The notes: generated by a model from the sequence alone, not told the origin. 64,000 nt of DNA from Hoeflea sp. (GCF_030682515.1 NZ_JAUXOD010000025.1:36529-100528), one strand, 5' to 3'. Numbered from the stretch's first letter, positions 21,896 to 32,134 are shown. Numbers and translations: made by a program.

Positions 21896-22363
21896 TCAAA
21901 GCGCCTGGGCCGCTTCGAGCACGTCCTTGGCATGGCCCGGAACCTTCACCTTGCGCCAGACCCTGGCGATCTTGCCGTCCGGGCCGATGAGGAAGGTGGT
22001 GCGCTCGACGCCCATATAGGAGCGCCCATACATGCTTTTTTCGGTCCAGACGCCATAGGCCTCGAGCACCGACTTGTCTTCGTCGGAGGCCAGGATGACG
22101 CCGAGCTTGTGCTTGGCGACGAACTTGTCGTGCGCCTTGACGGGATCGGGCGACATGCCGACCACGACGGCGCCCGCCTTGGCGAAATCGGCCGCGAGAG
22201 CCGTGAAATCAACGGCTTCGACGGTGCAGCCGCTGGTGTCGTCCTTGGGATAGAAATAGAGGACGACGGCCTTGCCCGCAAAATCTGCAAGTGACACTTT
22301 TCCGCCGCCATCGCGTGGCAAATCAAAGTTCGGCGCTGCCATGCCTTCACCCAGTTCGCTCAT
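21896..22363 (-). CDS. Thiol peroxidase of the Bcp/PrxQ family
   Basis: A 155-aa peroxiredoxin that reduces peroxides. MSELGEGMAAPNFDLPRDGG, KAVVLYFYPKDDTSGCT (peroxidatic Cys) and VERTTFLIGPDGKIA match the family. The usual resolving Cys five residues after the peroxidatic one is replaced (TSGCTVEAVDF), so it is either a 1-Cys type or uses another thiol. ATG 22363 has AAAGGAAAT upstream. It is divergent from the YhdP-like gene across 125 bp and precedes the DUF455 gene. Confidence 0.92.
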   Translation of the reverse strand: MSELGEGMAAPNFDLPRDGGGKVSLADFAGKAVVLYFYPKDDTSGCTVEAVDFTALAADFAKAGAVVVGMSPDPVKAHDKFVAKHKLGVILASDEDKSVLEAYGVWTEKSMYGRSYMGVERTTFLIGPDGKIARVWRKVKVPGHAKDVLEAAQAL

Positions 22364-22488
22364 TTCAATTTCCTTTCGCCGTTCAACGGAATTGCTTTGC
22401 AGATGACCCTGACCCGAGGCGATATATAAACGCAAGCGCCACAGTCCACAGAATCACCCAAAAAAAGAAAGCGGACCATCGCACGCAC

Positions 22489-25400
22489 ATGGCGGATCAA
22501 GAGACAGACAAGGTTCATTTCCGCAAACGCGACATTGTCGCCCTGAATGAACTGCCGTCAGCCACATCCGAAGACCAGATCCTTGTGCGTGGCTATCATC
22601 CGCGGCGCTGGAGCGTCTCGGTGCTGCGCTGGACCCTCGGCATCCTTCTGGTCCTGGCGCTGGCGGTGGGGGGCGGCCTCGCGGCGCTCGAGGCGGGGTT
22701 TGCCGACGGCTTTGTCCGGGACAGAGCGCAACGGGCGCTGGCGCAGGCGGTCGGGCCTGACAACCGGGCGGAACTGAGCTCCGCCGGGCTTCGCCTGACA
22801 CGGCGTGGTCGGCTGGCGCTCGAAGCGCGCGATGTCTCGGTCGAGCGGCGGGACGGCACCACGCAAGCCAATTACGTCAAGAGCGTTCTCATCGGCCTGG
22901 ATCCGGTGGCGCTGCTTTCGGGGCAGATCTCGGTGACGTCGGTCGATATTGCCGGCGTCGGCCTGACGGCGCCCGAGAGCGAGGGGTTCACGCTCACAGA
23001 TCTTGCCAGTTTCCGTGTCGATGCCACGGACGCCATGATCGAGGAAATGTTCCTGGTGCTCAACCGGATCGCCGGGCAGGTCAACGCGATCGAGGCCGGC
23101 GCGTTCCGGTTTTCCGACATCACCATATCGGGCCGCGGCGAGGGGATCGAGGTCGCAAACGCCGAGGTGCGCAGGCTTGATCGGCTGAACTACGAGATCA
23201 ATGCGGAAGTGGTGCGCGCCGGGCAGGCGATCAGCATCGAGGCGACGGCCAAGGGGACGGTCAATGACACCGGGCTTTCGGAGATCACCGCCAGGATCGA
23301 GGGCTTTGCACTGGAGATTGCCACGGGGGAAGTCGCCGAGCGTCAGAACGGCGTCTCGATGCCGCTGTCCATCGCCTTCAGCGCCTCGCGGGCGCGACCG
23401 GGCGTGGAGCCGGCGCTGTCGGCCAATCTGAGCGCGCGGGACGGAACCATCACCATGGGCGGCGTCGCCGCCGAACTGCGCGACGCGCGCGTGCGCCTGA
23501 TCTACATGCCGGCCCAGAACAAGATCGAGATCACGCCGTCGGTGATCCGCATCGGCGAGACGGTACTGCCGTTCACCGGCGGACTGATCGATGCCGACAG
23601 GATCGACGAGGTGGAGGGCGCGGGCATCGCCTTTGATTTCGTCATCAAGGAAGGGCGTGCGGCACCCGGCGATTCCGACGAGGCGCCGATCTCGTTCGAC
23701 GGCAAGGCGCTGGGACGCTTTGACGCCGCGGCACGGCTGCTGGTGGCCGAGGAGCTGGCGCTGGCCACTCCGCAGGGCGACCTCTACGGATCGGCCTCCT
23801 GGCACTTCGTCGAGGGGATTTCGCCCGAGATCAACCTGGTGGCGCGGGTGCCGCGGATGTCGATGGCCGCAGTCAAGCAGTTCTGGCCCTATTGGGTGGG
23901 CAAGATGGCGCGGACCTGGGTGCTTGACAATCTCTATGGCGGCATCGTGAGCAACGGACGCATCCAGCTTGCAGCCCCCGCCGGCCATTATTCCGCGACC
24001 GGCGACGCGAGCTTTGACGAGGACCAGCTGCAGATCGATTTCGATGTCGAGCGCGCGCGGATGAATGTGGCGGGCGATATTCCGCCGCTGCGCGACACCA
24101 AGGGCCACATGCGCCTCCGGGGAACCCATGTCAGCCTGAAGATCGATTCGGCGACGGCGTTCTTCCCGACCGGCCGCAGCGTCAATGTGACGGATGCGCG
24201 GTTTTCGATCCCAGAGGCGGACAAGCAGCCGCTGATGGCCGACCTGGTGATGTCGGTCAGCGGCAAGGCCGACGCGGTCGCCGAGCTGATCAGCTACCAT
24301 CCGATCAATGCGCTCGACCAGATCGGCTTCAAACCGGGGGAACTGAGCGGGGAGATTTCCTCGACGGTGACCGCCCGCTTCGGTCTCATCGCCTCACAGT
24401 CGCCGCCGCCGCCCGACTGGACCGTCGATCTCACGATGACCGACGTGGATCTCGCCAAGGCGGTCGAGGGCCGGATGCTCACGGACATGGACGGCAGCCT
24501 GCGTGTAACGCCGGACCGGGCCGAGCTCAAGGCCGACGCGCTGGTGGATGGCTCGCGAATGACGCTCGACGTGTTGCAGCCGGTCGGCGGCTCTTCCGTC
24601 ATCGCGGCGCGAGAATTGTCGGGAACGCTGAGCCCCGAAGCACGGGAGAAAATGGCGCCCGGCACCGGCGAGCTGATCTCCGGACCGGTTGGATTTGTCC
24701 TGAAGGCGGAGGTGGGTGGCCGTCAGGTCGTCAGCCTGGACCTCAAGCCGGCAACGCTGACCGTTCCCGGCATCGGCTGGACCAAGGCCAAGGGCGTTGC
24801 CGCACGCCTCGACTTTGTGATGAAGGCCGAGGGCGACGTCACCCGGCTCTCCGACGTCAAACTGTCGGGGGACGGGTTTCAAGCGAACGGCACAGTCACG
24901 CTCTCACAAGGGCGCCTCTCCTCCGCGACATTCGATCGGGTCGCGCTATCGCCGCGCGATGAGTACCGGGCCGACATCACAGCCAAGTCGGGGGCCTATC
25001 TGGTCAAGATCGGCGGCAAGTCGATCGATGTGCGCCCGCTCATGGCGCGCGCCAAAACCTTCGAGGCGGGCGGGCAGGCAAGCTCGGCCAATGCCCTCAA
25101 CGTGTCGCTGTCCGGAACGGTCGACACGATGCACGGCTATTCCGACGAGAGGCTGTCATCGGCAACGGTGAGCTACAAGGGGCAGGGCGGGCGCATCGAC
25201 CTTCTCGACGTCAAGGCCGTCACAGGCAGCGGCCAAGCGATGGTGATGAAGATTTCGGGCGGTAGTGCAGGCGAGACGATCGAGATCACCAGCGGTGATG
25301 CGGGCGCCATGGCCCGGTTTGCCGGCATTTACGGCCGCATGCAGGGCGGCCTGGTCAATATCCGGCTCACCCGCAGGGACGGTCCCCTGCGGCGCGGCGT

Positions 25401-25872
25401 GATCGACGTGCGGAATTTCACGCTGGTGGGCGAGCCTCGGCTTGAATCGATGATCTACACGCCGAGCAAGAAGGACGGCCGCAGCCTCAAGGATGCAGCC
25501 AAGGCGGATGTCAATGTCTCCCAGGCAAGCTTCGAGGTGGCAAATGCCAAGCTGCTGATGGGCAATGGCGGCTTGCAGATCAGCGACGGAGTTATCCGCG
25601 GCCCGGAAATCGGCGCCTCGTTCCAGGGACTGGTCAGCGACGGGAAGGGCAACACCGATCTCACCGGAACGCTGATGCTGGCCTATGGCATCAACCGGCT
25701 GTTCGCGGACGTGCCGGTGATCGGCGCTCTGCTGGGCAATGGCAGGGATCGCGGACTGTTCGGGATCACCTTCCGGCTTGCAGGCAAGACCGAATCGCCG
25801 CTTTTGCAGGTCAATCCGCTGTCGGTGATCGCCCCGGGCGTGTTCCGGTCGATCTTCGAATTCCGACCATAA
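22489..25872 (+). CDS. AsmA/YhdP-like membrane-anchored protein (DUF3971)
   Basis: A very long (1127 aa) protein with a cytoplasmic start (MADQETDKVHFRKRD), one membrane helix at about residues 45-63 and a large beta-rich periplasmic body ending in an AsmA-like C-terminal region (GNTDLTGTLMLAYGINRLFA and following). YhdP-type proteins span the periplasm and carry phospholipids to the outer membrane or set its barrier. ATG 22489 is chosen over an upstream in-frame start at 22291 that would overlap the divergent peroxiredoxin gene. A hairpin follows the stop. Confidence 0.87.
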   Translation: MADQETDKVHFRKRDIVALNELPSATSEDQILVRGYHPRRWSVSVLRWTLGILLVLALAVGGGLAALEAGFADGFVRDRAQRALAQAVGPDNRAELSSAGLRLTRRGRLALEARDVSVERRDGTTQANYVKSVLIGLDPVALLSGQISVTSVDIAGVGLTAPESEGFTLTDLASFRVDATDAMIEEMFLVLNRIAGQVNAIEAGAFRFSDITISGRGEGIEVANAEVRRLDRLNYEINAEVVRAGQAISIEATAKGTVNDTGLSEITARIEGFALEIATGEVAERQNGVSMPLSIAFSASRARPGVEPALSANLSARDGTITMGGVAAELRDARVRLIYMPAQNKIEITPSVIRIGETVLPFTGGLIDADRIDEVEGAGIAFDFVIKEGRAAPGDSDEAPISFDGKALGRFDAAARLLVAEELALATPQGDLYGSASWHFVEGISPEINLVARVPRMSMAAVKQFWPYWVGKMARTWVLDNLYGGIVSNGRIQLAAPAGHYSATGDASFDEDQLQIDFDVERARMNVAGDIPPLRDTKGHMRLRGTHVSLKIDSATAFFPTGRSVNVTDARFSIPEADKQPLMADLVMSVSGKADAVAELISYHPINALDQIGFKPGELSGEISSTVTARFGLIASQSPPPPDWTVDLTMTDVDLAKAVEGRMLTDMDGSLRVTPDRAELKADALVDGSRMTLDVLQPVGGSSVIAARELSGTLSPEAREKMAPGTGELISGPVGFVLKAEVGGRQVVSLDLKPATLTVPGIGWTKAKGVAARLDFVMKAEGDVTRLSDVKLSGDGFQANGTVTLSQGRLSSATFDRVALSPRDEYRADITAKSGAYLVKIGGKSIDVRPLMARAKTFEAGGQASSANALNVSLSGTVDTMHGYSDERLSSATVSYKGQGGRIDLLDVKAVTGSGQAMVMKISGGSAGETIEITSGDAGAMARFAGIYGRMQGGLVNIRLTRRDGPLRRGVIDVRNFTLVGEPRLESMIYTPSKKDGRSLKDAAKADVNVSQASFEVANAKLLMGNGGLQISDGVIRGPEIGASFQGLVSDGKGNTDLTGTLMLAYGINRLFADVPVIGALLGNGRDRGLFGITFRLAGKTESPLLQVNPLSVIAPGVFRSIFEFRP

Positions 25873-25873
25873 G

Positions 25874-25904
25874 AAAACCCGCCGGACCCTCAAGATCCGG
25901 CGGG
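25874..25904. terminator. Shared terminator between the YhdP-like gene and tyrS
   Basis: CCCGCCGGA and TCCGGCGGG arms with a nine-base loop between two convergent genes. The T-rich side (TTTTC) is on the minus strand, so it best serves tyrS, but it may work in both directions. Confidence 0.7.
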
Positions 25905-25931
25905 CTGGAGCATTTGAGGGCTGGACCGGCC

Positions 25932-27185
25932 TTACTGCGGCCGTACCAGCACGTGCTTCTTCTTGCCCATCGACAGCTTGATGACGCCGTCGCTGTTGAG
26001 ATGGCTGGCCGTGACCATTGTCTTGTCGTCGGTGACAGCTTCGTCGTTGAGCCTGATCGCGCCGCCCTGAACCTGCCGCCGGGCCTCGCCATTGGAGGCG
26101 GCGAGACCGGCGCGGACGAACAGCGCCAAGAGACCGACGCCGGCTTCAAGTTCGGACGCAGCGATGGTGATCGTCGGCAGATTGTCCGAGATCGCGCCCT
26201 CCTCGAAGGTCTTGCGGGCGGTCTCGGCCGCCTCGTCAGCGGCAGCGCGGCCATGCAGCATCGCCGTGACCTCGGTTGCCAGCGTCTTCTTGGCCTCATT
26301 CATCTCCGCGCCCTGAAGCGCTTCGAGCCGGCGGATCTCGTCCATCGGCAGGGTGGTGTAGAGCTTGAGGAAGCGGCCGACATCGGCGTCTTCGGTGTTG
26401 CGCCAGAACTGCCAGAAATCATAGACCGGGAGCAGGTCGGCATTGAGCCAGACGGCGCCATTGGCGGTCTTGCCCATCTTGGCCCCCGACGAGGTGGTGA
26501 GCAGCGGCGAGGTCAGCGCATAGAGCTGCGGGCAGCCCATGCGATGGCCGAGGTCGATGCCGTTGATGATGTTGCCCCACTGGTCGGACCCGCCCATCTG
26601 CACGCGGCAACCGTAGCGCTTGTTCAGTTCGACGAAATCATAGGCCTGGAGGATCATGTAGTTGAATTCCAGGAACGACAGCGACTGATCGCGGTCGAGC
26701 CGGGTCTTGACCGAGTCGAAGGCCAGCATGCGGTTGACCGAGAAATGGCGGCCGACATCGCGCAGGAACTCGAGGTAGTTCAGCCCGCGCAGCCAGTCGG
26801 CGTTGTTGATCATCAGGGCCGGAGTGTCGGCGCGATCGTAATCGAGGTAGTTGCCGAAACACTGCTTGAGCGAGGCGATGTTCTCCTCGATCATCTCGAC
26901 CGTCATCAGCTTGCGGGCCTCCTCCTTGAAGGACGGGTCGCCGACCATGCCGGTGCCGCCGCCCATCAGCGAGATCGGCTGATGGCCGGTCGCCTGCAGC
27001 CAGTGCAGCATCATGGTCTGCGTGAGGTGTCCGACATGAAGACTGGAAGCCGTCGGGTCATAGCCGATATAAGCCGTCACGGTTTCCCTGGCGAACAGGT
27101 CATCAAGGCCAGTCTCGTCGGAGAGCTGGTGAATGAAGCCGCGCTCGGAGAGCGTGCGCAGGAAATCGGACTTGAAGGCTGACAT
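25932..27185 (-). CDS. tyrS: Tyrosyl-tRNA synthetase
   Basis: Charges tRNA-Tyr with tyrosine (417 aa). The class I signature HVGHL (HIGH box) follows TASSL, the second signature is KMGKT within [15 protein letters not shown], and the GGSDQWGN loop binds tyrosine. A C-terminal S4 RNA-binding domain is present ([15 protein letters not shown]). ATG 27185 ([16 protein letters not shown]) is the family start; a longer in-frame start overlaps the promoter region with divergent anmK. Confidence 0.97.
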   Translation of the reverse strand: MSAFKSDFLRTLSERGFIHQLSDETGLDDLFARETVTAYIGYDPTASSLHVGHLTQTMMLHWLQATGHQPISLMGGGTGMVGDPSFKEEARKLMTVEMIEENIASLKQCFGNYLDYDRADTPALMINNADWLRGLNYLEFLRDVGRHFSVNRMLAFDSVKTRLDRDQSLSFLEFNYMILQAYDFVELNKRYGCRVQMGGSDQWGNIINGIDLGHRMGCPQLYALTSPLLTTSSGAKMGKTANGAVWLNADLLPVYDFWQFWRNTEDADVGRFLKLYTTLPMDEIRRLEALQGAEMNEAKKTLATEVTAMLHGRAAADEAAETARKTFEEGAISDNLPTITIAASELEAGVGLLALFVRAGLAASNGEARRQVQGGAIRLNDEAVTDDKTMVTASHLNSDGVIKLSMGKKKHVLVRPQ

Positions 27186-27402
27186 AACACTGTCCTTGGG
27201 GTTGTCGGCAATTCCGGGATAGAGATCGGGCCCCACCGGGTGAAGGGCGTCCGGGCGGGCCTTTAGCACTAGCGGCGGGCGCATTCAACTCAAGCCGGTC
27301 ACTGCGGCTGCTGACGCGTCTGGCGCGGGCGTGTAAGTACGGCCGGAAAAGAGGGCTGATTCCGCACGGCACGGAACGGCCATGGCATTGGGGAAGAAGG
27401 TT

Positions 27403-28542
27403 ATGGCGACACACGAGACGGTGAAACGGGCAATCGGGCTGATGAGCGGCACCTCGATGGACGGCATCGATCTGGCCATGCTCGACACCGACGGCGACGG
27501 CCTCGTGAGGCGTGGCGCATCGTCCTTCACCGCCTATGACGCGAACTTCCGCAAACGGCTCGAGCAGGCGCTGGTCACAGCCAGGGCGATCACGGAGCGT
27601 GGCGAGCGGCCGGGCGATCTCGCTGCCCTCGAGGCGGAGCTGACCGACCGGCATGCGGCGGCAGTGGAGGCGTTTCTCGCGCGCGAAGGGATGACGGCGG
27701 GCGATATCGACGTGATCGGCTTTCACGGCCAGACGGTGCTGCACCGTCCGCGCGAGGCGCTGACCGTGCAGCTGGGCTGCGGCGCGCGGCTCGCCAGACG
27801 GCTCGGCATCGATGTCGTTTACGACCTGCGCGCCAACGACATGGCGCTCGGCGGGCAGGGGGCGCCATTGGTGCCGGCCTATCACCGGGCGCTGGCCGCG
27901 GGGCTCGCGGGCGAATGGGCGGATGAAAAGCCGGTCGTCTTCGTCAATATCGGCGGCATCTCCAACATCACCTATATCGGCCCGGACGGTGCGCTGCTGG
28001 CGTTCGACAGCGGCCCGGGCAACACGCTGATCGACCAGTGGGTGGCGCGGCACGCGGGCATTCCCTACGATTCCGGAGGCGCGATCGCGTCCGAGGGCCG
28101 GGTGCTGGCGGAGCTTGCCAACCGCTATCTGGCCTCGCCGTTCTTCACCGCCAAGGAGCGCATCTCGCTCGACCGGAATGATTTTACGCTGCCCGGCGAT
28201 GCCGAGGCCGGGCTCGAGGACGGCGCGCGGACGCTGGCCTTCGTTACGGCCGCCGCGATCGCCAAGGCGCAGGCGCATCTGCCGGAGAAGCCCAGACTGT
28301 GGATCCTCAGCGGCGGCGGGCGGCACAACCGGATGATCGTCGAGGACCTGACGGTGGCGATGCGGCACACGGGCCAGGTGATCGTGGCCGAAGAGGCGGG
28401 GTTCAACGGCGATTCGATGGAGGCCGAAGCCTGGGCCTGGCTCGCGGTGCGTTCGCTCCGGGGGCTGCCGCTGACCTATCCCGGCACGACCGGCGTGCGC
28501 GAACCCGCGACCGGCGGGGTGCTGGCGCGGGCATCAAGCTGA
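27403..28542 (+). CDS. anmK: Anhydro-N-acetylmuramic acid kinase
   Basis: Phosphorylates 1,6-anhydro-MurNAc to MurNAc-6-phosphate during peptidoglycan recycling (379 aa). [20 protein letters not shown] is the diagnostic N-terminal ATP-binding loop; [20 protein letters not shown] and LSGGGRHN are further family marks. ATG 27403 has GAAGAAGG just upstream; ATG 27382 would add seven residues. Divergent from tyrS and convergent with the glycosyltransferase at 28570. Confidence 0.95.
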   Translation: MATHETVKRAIGLMSGTSMDGIDLAMLDTDGDGLVRRGASSFTAYDANFRKRLEQALVTARAITERGERPGDLAALEAELTDRHAAAVEAFLAREGMTAGDIDVIGFHGQTVLHRPREALTVQLGCGARLARRLGIDVVYDLRANDMALGGQGAPLVPAYHRALAAGLAGEWADEKPVVFVNIGGISNITYIGPDGALLAFDSGPGNTLIDQWVARHAGIPYDSGGAIASEGRVLAELANRYLASPFFTAKERISLDRNDFTLPGDAEAGLEDGARTLAFVTAAAIAKAQAHLPEKPRLWILSGGGRHNRMIVEDLTVAMRHTGQVIVAEEAGFNGDSMEAEAWAWLAVRSLRGLPLTYPGTTGVREPATGGVLARASS

Positions 28543-28569
28543 TCGGCTGAGCCGGCTCAATCCGGACGG

Positions 28570-29865
28570 TCAGCCGGCCCTTACCTTCGCGCGGAGAACG
28601 TCCAGGACCGCGCTGGCGGCGCGGCTGGTGCCGGGGTTGGCTTTCATGTCCTTGGAGATCGCCTTGAGGCGGGCCTTCATGCCGGCGTCCTGAAGCAGGG
28701 CCAGGACCGCGGCTTCCAGCTCTTCGGCGGTCCAGTGGGATCGGTGCATGTGCAGGCCCGTTCCGGTGGCCTGGGCGCGCTGGGCGTTGTCGTGCCCGTC
28801 CCAGCAATAGGGCATGATCAGCGACGGCACGCCGTGATACAGCGCCTCGCAATAGCTGTTGTTGCCGCCGTGATGGATGAACAGCGCCGATTGCGCCACG
28901 ACCGAGGGCTGCGGGAACCAGCTTCCCAGGAACACATTGTCGGGCACCCGCTCATAGGCCTCAAGAAAGCCGCCGACATTGATGAGGAAGCGGGCGGGAA
29001 CGGTTGCGAAGACATCGATCATGCGCTCGATCAGATGTGTGTCGATGGCGCCGAGGCTGCCGAAGCTCATGTAGATCAGCGGGCCGTCCTCGACCGGAAA
29101 CTGCGGCGGATCGAACCGGGTCTCGCTGCGCACGCAGCCTTCGAGGAACACGAACTTCGGCTCATCAAGCGGCTGCTTGCGCGTGTAGCGCACGGCCGTC
29201 GGCGCGAGAACGAGGTTGAGATGGGGCGAGGTTTCGAGGAAATTGCCCGCGGGCAGGGGATCGAGCCCGCGCGCCTTGCGGAACGCGTTGTAGCGGCGGT
29301 GAGCCGCGTCGGTGGCTTTCAGATAAGCCTTCTCGAACCGGCGGCAGGCGGCCTTGTCCTTCGGATCGAGCCCCGACAGATAGGGCGGAACATGGACGTC
29401 GGGCAGTTCGGTCTCGGCACAGGAGACCACCCGCACCCAGGGGCAGCCGGCCCTGATGATGGCGGGAAACATGATGACGTTGTCGAGCAGGATCGCGTCC
29501 GGCCTGATCCGGTCGAGAAGCGCCTCCAGGCCCTCTTCCGCGGCCTCGACCGTGTCGACAATGGCCTCCCAGGTGGGGCTCACATAGGTGGGCAGCTGCG
29601 CTTCGGGATCGAGATCGAAATGGGAGAGCTGGTTTCTGATGAAGCTCTGCCAGTAATCCTCGGCCTCGTTGGCGCTGCTGGGGGCTGCGTCGCGCAGATG
29701 GTATTCCCGGAACCCGTACTCGGCGAACACGCCGGTGAAGCCCGGATGGCAGATGAAGACCGGCGTGGCGCCCAGCCGCTGCAGCTCCTGGGCGATGCCG
29801 ACGCAATTGAGCGCCGCGCCGAAGCTCGCCTCGGGAAACAGCGCGATGACGGGGGAATGGCTCAT
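28570..29865 (-). CDS. GT1-like glycosyltransferase A (YjiC/UDP-glycosyltransferase fold)
   Basis: A 431-aa GT-B fold protein related to UDP-sugar-dependent glycosyltransferases. The donor-side PSPG-like block is visible: WFPQPSV (316-322), HHGGNNS (331-337) and DGHDN (356-360). At the N-terminus, where GT1 enzymes usually have a catalytic His (GHxxP region), this reads FPEASFGAALN, with Phe15 in the expected place. It is a close paralogue of the protein at 34909: FPEA.., EAIVD, DNV, PWVR, LEGCVR and the PSPG block align without gaps. Its start overlaps the stop of the GntR regulator by four bases, so regulator and enzyme are cotranscribed. Acceptor unknown. Confidence 0.87.
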   Translation of the reverse strand: MSHSPVIALFPEASFGAALNCVGIAQELQRLGATPVFICHPGFTGVFAEYGFREYHLRDAAPSSANEAEDYWQSFIRNQLSHFDLDPEAQLPTYVSPTWEAIVDTVEAAEEGLEALLDRIRPDAILLDNVIMFPAIIRAGCPWVRVVSCAETELPDVHVPPYLSGLDPKDKAACRRFEKAYLKATDAAHRRYNAFRKARGLDPLPAGNFLETSPHLNLVLAPTAVRYTRKQPLDEPKFVFLEGCVRSETRFDPPQFPVEDGPLIYMSFGSLGAIDTHLIERMIDVFATVPARFLINVGGFLEAYERVPDNVFLGSWFPQPSVVAQSALFIHHGGNNSYCEALYHGVPSLIMPYCWDGHDNAQRAQATGTGLHMHRSHWTAEELEAAVLALLQDAGMKARLKAISKDMKANPGTSRAASAVLDVLRAKVRAG

Positions 29866-30794
29866 GCGCGCGGCCTTCTGATCAGCGGCGGGATGCCGCG
29901 GTTGGCGGCCTCGGGCCGCCGGATGCGCGACCGGCGCAGATGCAGCACCATCAGGTCCGCGGCCACGTCGAACTGATTCTGCTCCAGACTGTCGAGGATA
30001 TGGAGATGCTCTTCCAGCGATTGCCGGAGCCGGAAATCCGGCACGGCCGCATCCTTCTGGGTGGCGCGGCGCAGTCGGTGATGGGCCAGCAGCGTGCCGC
30101 GGGCGAAGCGGTTGGCCGAGCATTCGGCGATGAAGCAGTGAAAATCGGTGTCGATGCGCATGAAGCCCGCGGCCGTGATGCGGCCTTCCTTGATGGTGAG
30201 GATATCCTGCATCTGGCCCCGCAACAGGCCCGCCTTCTTGCTGTCGACGGTGAAGCCGGGCGCCAGAATCGCCTGCGGTTCGAGGATCAGCCGGAAGGCG
30301 AGGCTCTCGTCCATGGCCTTGGGCGAGTCCAGCATGGGTTGAAATGCCCAGGCGCGGCCGGGCAACTGGGTTGCAACGCCATCCTGTGATAGTATTTTTA
30401 GCGCAAAAAGTACCGAGTGACGCGAGGCATTGTATTTTCTTGCGAGCGCGCTCACCGACTGCACGTCGCCGATCCGGCGCTCGGCGCGATCCGACAGGAT
30501 GCGGTCGGCCAGCGACTGTTCCAGCCCCTCAAGCGCCTGGGCCGCCTGCGCAAGGTCGTCCGATTCCGACACGGCGAGGAAATAGCCCTCTTCCTCGCGG
30601 CGGGTGAGGATATTGTTCTCTTCCAGCAGGCGAAAGGCCGCGCGCACAGGCGTCCGGGAGACGCCGCAGATATCGGAGAACAGCTTTTCCGGCAGGTGGT
30701 CGCCCGCCTTCATGGCGCGCTCGAGCGCGATGTTGATGATCTGCTGTGCCAGCGTCAGATGGTTCTGCCGGGCGTTGCGCCGTGTCTCGGCCAT
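29862..30794 (-). CDS. GntR-type transcription regulator with two winged helices
   Basis: A 310-aa regulator. The first winged helix-turn-helix lies at about residues 10-75 (PEKLFSDICGVSRTPVRAAF, LTRREEEGYF). After a short linker a second HTH-like unit follows (VSALARKYNASRHSVLFALK, LSQDGVATQLPGRAW), then an FCD-like ligand-sensing helical domain (IDTDFHCFIAECSANRFARG). FCD GntR proteins sense small acids or amines and repress neighbouring catabolic operons. It is divergent from the importer operon, with a palindrome at 30852-30883 between them, and shares a transcript with glycosyltransferase A. ATG 30794 is preferred over longer starts that run through the palindrome. Confidence 0.88.
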   Translation of the reverse strand: MAETRRNARQNHLTLAQQIINIALERAMKAGDHLPEKLFSDICGVSRTPVRAAFRLLEENNILTRREEEGYFLAVSESDDLAQAAQALEGLEQSLADRILSDRAERRIGDVQSVSALARKYNASRHSVLFALKILSQDGVATQLPGRAWAFQPMLDSPKAMDESLAFRLILEPQAILAPGFTVDSKKAGLLRGQMQDILTIKEGRITAAGFMRIDTDFHCFIAECSANRFARGTLLAHHRLRRATQKDAAVPDFRLRQSLEEHLHILDSLEQNQFDVAADLMVLHLRRSRIRRPEAANRGIPPLIRRPRA

Positions 30795-30851
30795 GGGGAT
30801 CCCGCGTGGTGAAAACCGGCGTCCGATGCGGCGCCGGGTCAGGTCTCGATG

Positions 30852-30883
30852 AAAATACATCAAATACATATTTGACGTATTTT
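30852..30883. promoter_or_regulatory. Probable operator of the GntR regulator (15-bp-arm palindrome)
   Basis: AAAATACATCAAATA (30852-30866) and TATTTGACGTATTTT (30869-30883) form an inverted repeat matching in 14 of 15 positions around a CA centre. It is AT-rich in a GC-rich genome and lies 57 bp upstream of the regulator start and about 110 bp upstream of the binding-protein gene, the usual place for a site controlling both divergent promoters. Confidence 0.72.
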
Positions 30884-30994
30884 TACGGCCATTCGTACTA
30901 TGCAGCCTAACAGCCAACAAGAGCTGTGTCACAAAAATCCGCCAGAGCCACGGAACAGGCGACGGCAATCCACACGATCACATGGAGGATCACT

Positions 30995-32044
30995 ATGACC
31001 CGACTGACGTACTTATTCGGAGTCACGCTGGGCGCCGGGCTTGCTGCCTTTGCTGTCGCCGCACAGGCCGAAAATCTCGTCGTCTCCAACTGGGACGGCT
31101 ACATGGCGCCCGACGCCATCGAGAAGTTCAATTCCGCGACGGGGAACACCGCAGAACTTGTCCTGCATGCCACCAACGAAGAAATCATGGGCAAGCTGAT
31201 TGCCTCCAAGGGCAAGGGCTACGACGTGGTCTTCGTCTCCTCGCCCTTCGCAGAAATCCTCAACAATCTGGGCCTCGCCGAAACGCTCGATCATTCCAAG
31301 ATTCCCAACATTGCCAATCTCTACCAGGATGCGACCGTGCTCAAGCACGATCCGGGCAACGCCTTCTCGCTGCCCTATGCCTGGGGCACCACGGGGCTGT
31401 GCTACCGCAGCGACCTCGTCGCCGGGACGCCCGACAGCTGGATGAACCTTCTCGCGCCGACCGCCGAACTCACCGGCAAGACCACGATGCTCGCCACCGA
31501 CCGCTGGCTGTTGGCTGCCGGCCAGCTGGCGCTCGGCCAGTCGGTTAACGAGACCGACCAGGCCAAGCTCGAGGAAGTCCGCGACCTGCTGATCAGCGCC
31601 AAGAAGACGCTGCTCGCCTATGACGACACCACCTTCTATTCGAAGCTTGTAACCGGCGAAGCGCATCTGGTGCAGGCCTGGGACGGCTGGTGCAACTACG
31701 GCATCGGCGAGAATGCCGACATCAAGTACGTCATCCCGAAGGAAGGCTCCGACCTCTGGGTGGACACGATGGTGATCCTCAAGGATTCGGCGAACAAGGA
31801 GGCAGCCTATGCCTTCGTCAACTACATCCTGGATGCCGAAAACCACCGCTGGGCGGCCGAGAACATCCTCTACAAGGTGCCCAACCAGCCGGCCATGGAA
31901 GGCCTCGACGCGTCGCTGATCGAGGCCTATCCGAACCTTGCCATGACGCCGGCGGAGCTGTTGAAGCTCGAGCAGCTGCGCGATCTGGGCGAGGCGCAGC
32001 GCGCCTATTCGCGCATCGTGTCGGAAATCAAGGCCGCCAACTGA
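30995..32044 (+). CDS. Spermidine/putrescine-type ABC substrate-binding protein (PotD-like)
   Basis: A 349-aa periplasmic binding protein with a signal peptide (MTRLTYLFGVTLGAGLAAF, cleavage near AQA-E). NLVVSNWDGYMAPDAIEKFN and the later LVQAWDGWCNYGIG and VDTMVILKDSANKEAAYAF match PotD/PotF-type proteins that bind polyamines or related amines through acidic and Trp residues. GGAGGATCACT precedes ATG 30995. It is the first gene of the operon whose product set is import, glycosyl transfer and amine/aldehyde oxidation, supporting an amine ligand. Confidence 0.9.
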   Translation: MTRLTYLFGVTLGAGLAAFAVAAQAENLVVSNWDGYMAPDAIEKFNSATGNTAELVLHATNEEIMGKLIASKGKGYDVVFVSSPFAEILNNLGLAETLDHSKIPNIANLYQDATVLKHDPGNAFSLPYAWGTTGLCYRSDLVAGTPDSWMNLLAPTAELTGKTTMLATDRWLLAAGQLALGQSVNETDQAKLEEVRDLLISAKKTLLAYDDTTFYSKLVTGEAHLVQAWDGWCNYGIGENADIKYVIPKEGSDLWVDTMVILKDSANKEAAYAFVNYILDAENHRWAAENILYKVPNQPAMEGLDASLIEAYPNLAMTPAELLKLEQLRDLGEAQRAYSRIVSEIKAAN

Positions 32045-32058
32045 GGCCATGTTCTGAC

Positions 32059-32087
32059 AGCCCCGGCGTGTTGAACGCCGGGGCTTT
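32059..32087 (+). terminator. Hairpin after the binding-protein gene (probable partial terminator or mRNA stabiliser)
   Basis: AGCCCCGGCG and CGCCGGGGCT arms around a seven-base loop, followed by only TTTC. Placed between the binding-protein and permease genes, it probably raises the ratio of binding protein to permease, as in many ABC operons, rather than ending the operon. Confidence 0.7.
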
Positions 32088-32134
32088 CGATATCACCGAC
32101 ATCGTGCACCGCGCTGTCCCGGCGCGAAGGATCC

